In this document: piece by piece, positions 62,500 through 64,000 of the stretch
Layout of the letters: each line of letters opens with the position of its first letter
Position numbering within the stretch: the stretch's first letter is position 1
Origin: Haliotis asinina
Lineage: Eukaryota; Mollusca; Gastropoda; Lepetellida; Haliotidae
NCBI RefSeq assembly: GCF_037392515.1
Contig: NC_090282.1
Location: forward strand, 56,196,843 to 56,260,842
Direction of reading: 5' to 3'
DNA length: 64,000 nucleotides
Notes under the pieces: generated by a model
The model's database searches: none
Told to the model about the DNA's origin: nothing
The model's input: the letters and a program-made list of their open reading frames with translations, nothing else
Position numbers and translations under genes: made by a program

Positions 62500-64000
62500 G
62501 AGACAATGAAATCCATTAAAGCCCATGCACGTCTAGAGTAAGTAGCAAGTCTAAATAATCATCATTATCTATGAGCAATGTTTCTGTAAAATATGTTCAT
62601 TTCATATATTAGATGTTAGTCTACCAGTCGGTGTGTTGGGGGTAAATATCTTTGTTCTCTCCAAAACAATCAAAAGCAGCCAGTATACACATACACACAG
62701 TTCTTGTTGTTTAAGATACATGTATTATTTCAATCAATGTTTATGCCCAGCTTCACCACTACCACTATTGCGTTTGCTGTTGTGTTTTGCATGTGCATTT
62801 TTAGACCACCAGTCCACTGAGACGAAAAGAGGGACAACCTACACCTGCTAGATACAAGTTCCCCTTTGTCAGCACAATAAAACTGGTTGGATTCACGACT
62901 TGACGGACAAAACCGTATGAGCCCTGTATACAAACTACATTTCGAAAGGTATTGTTGTAGTGACTGAAATACAGTTTGACAGTGATGTCTTTCAATTACA
63001 CTTAAATGGTTCTTTGTTTATCTGAATAGAATACTTGAGCAGTGCAACCTATAAACAGACACGTGTATACATATGAATATTGTACACAGTCAAACAAACG
63101 AAAATATGTGCTATGTCAGTATCGGCTTATATTTGAATGTGGATACTGCAATACACAACTAATGGGAATAAGGTACGTCAAAACGCCAATGTAGACTATG
63201 CAATAACACATCTATGTGGCGAACACTGAACTATTCACTCTATGCTTTCTTCAGCTGGGTTAAGCTAGAAACCGCAATGACTAATCAAGGTCCGAAAGTA
63301 GTCACACGTCAGTCGATCAATCTCCTGCCAGTGAAAACCTTTCCGATAAATGTAAACCTGTGTCCATGGTTACAGACTACTATGTCGGCTGTGTTTAATT
63401 TGCGGCACAAGTGGATTGTGGATGAATTTTCAATTGCATATTGTATGGAGCTATTCCTCAAGAAGTTATTCACAGAGGCCTTGCCACCAGCATGAAAAGT
63501 GGGGTTGATATATCGAACTGAGACGATCGAATCTGATGTCAACACATAAAGGCTACGACTTTTAAACAACACAATATCGACATGTTTCTAAACAAAATGG
63601 AGGTTATCGTGGGAACTGGGGTGTGCTTTACAAGGCAGTTGTTCTGGCCATGTAAAATGGACGTTTTCTTCTCGTTTAAAATATTGCTCACTGTTTGTAT
63701 ATATCCCAGAAATAGCATACGGATAAAGATGTTAGATACTACACAGGCCTCTTTTCATTCAGTGAACACATAACAAAATATGGTATAACTGAAAATAACA
63801 TATGTTGCCTTTGACCACGCTAGAAAAAACATGGTGTATTCACGCCATCCACAACTAGATTGTTGTAATAATATATACTTCGTGGATCAATAGATGAATA
63901 ATCATGGTTGCCATTTCACTGACAGCATGCACTTCACTACTATTCTCCAAATCAAGACTATTATTTGATGGAGAAAGAAACAAACCAAGAATAATGTATA
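62500..64000. other. Right flank, no supported gene
   Basis: Several frames of 60-93 codons exist on both strands but none has a recognisable motif or coherent splice structure. AT-rich unique sequence. Confidence 0.45.

Noticed and set aside
63214..63572. Overlapping frames of 87-93 codons in the right flank
   Set aside because: No motif and no splice context; the two strands overlap as chance frames.

Overview
This is non-coding-rich nuclear DNA from a marine mollusc, most likely an abalone (Haliotis). The evidence is split genes with consensus splice sites, dense non-LTR retrotransposons, and a roughly 270-bp SINE ending in (CTCA)n that I recognise from memory as common in abalone sequence. 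I see no prokaryotic genes, tRNA, rRNA or CRISPR.

The one host gene I can support lies on the minus strand and fills most of the window. I rebuilt at least 21 exons between 60,576 and 17,638 from in-phase splice sites. In order the protein has an unrecognised N-terminal region (exons at 60.4, 55.7-56.1 and 48.9 kb), a coiled-coil/Ser-Thr linker (48.2-48.5 kb), a complete von Willebrand A domain with all MIDAS loops (46.2-29.05 kb), a helical linker (20.8 kb), two MIB/HERC2 domains (20.7-18.26 kb) and the start of a WWE domain (17.7 kb). The gene runs off the recognisable part below 17.6 kb. The domain set points to ubiquitin or ADP-ribose signalling, but no RING, HECT or PARP domain is visible here.

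The introns and the left flank are packed with mobile elements. The main family is an RNase H-bearing, APE-endonuclease non-LTR retrotransposon (LINE-A, full length about 5.2 kb, ORF1 with zinc knuckles plus ORF2). Copies or pieces lie at 3.7-8.9 (+), 8.9-9.6 (+), 9.6-15.2 (-), 15.2-16.2 (+), 21.6-28.2 (composite +/-/+), 32.6-36.1 (+), 36.2-37.0 plus 41.4-43.9 (one minus copy split by the next), and 37.0-41.4 kb (+). All are broken. The SINE shares both its 5' start and its 3' tail with LINE-A and is probably mobilised by it; five copies in the window carry clear target-site duplications. Other elements are CR1/L2-like fragments (2.7-3.5 kb), another LINE endonuclease fragment (31.7-32.6 kb, minus), a decayed DIRS-like tyrosine-recombinase retroelement with inverted ends (49.5-54.6 kb) that is itself interrupted by a roughly 830-bp inverted-repeat element carrying a small Cys-rich ORF (52.8-53.6 kb), and a restriction-like-endonuclease LINE of the R2/NeSL/R4 group (56.3-60.25 kb, minus).

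Tandem arrays occur at 1.9-2.5 kb (about 47 bp unit), 19.75-19.98 kb (58 bp), 30.05-31.64 kb (46 bp), 47.56-48.16 kb (about 100 bp) and 61.9-62.3 kb (56 bp). A CCAAT/E-box/TATA promoter-like block with a duplicated 81-bp leader lies antisense to the host gene at 19.38-20.42 kb. The outer flanks (1-1.9 kb and 62.5-64 kb) show nothing I can call.
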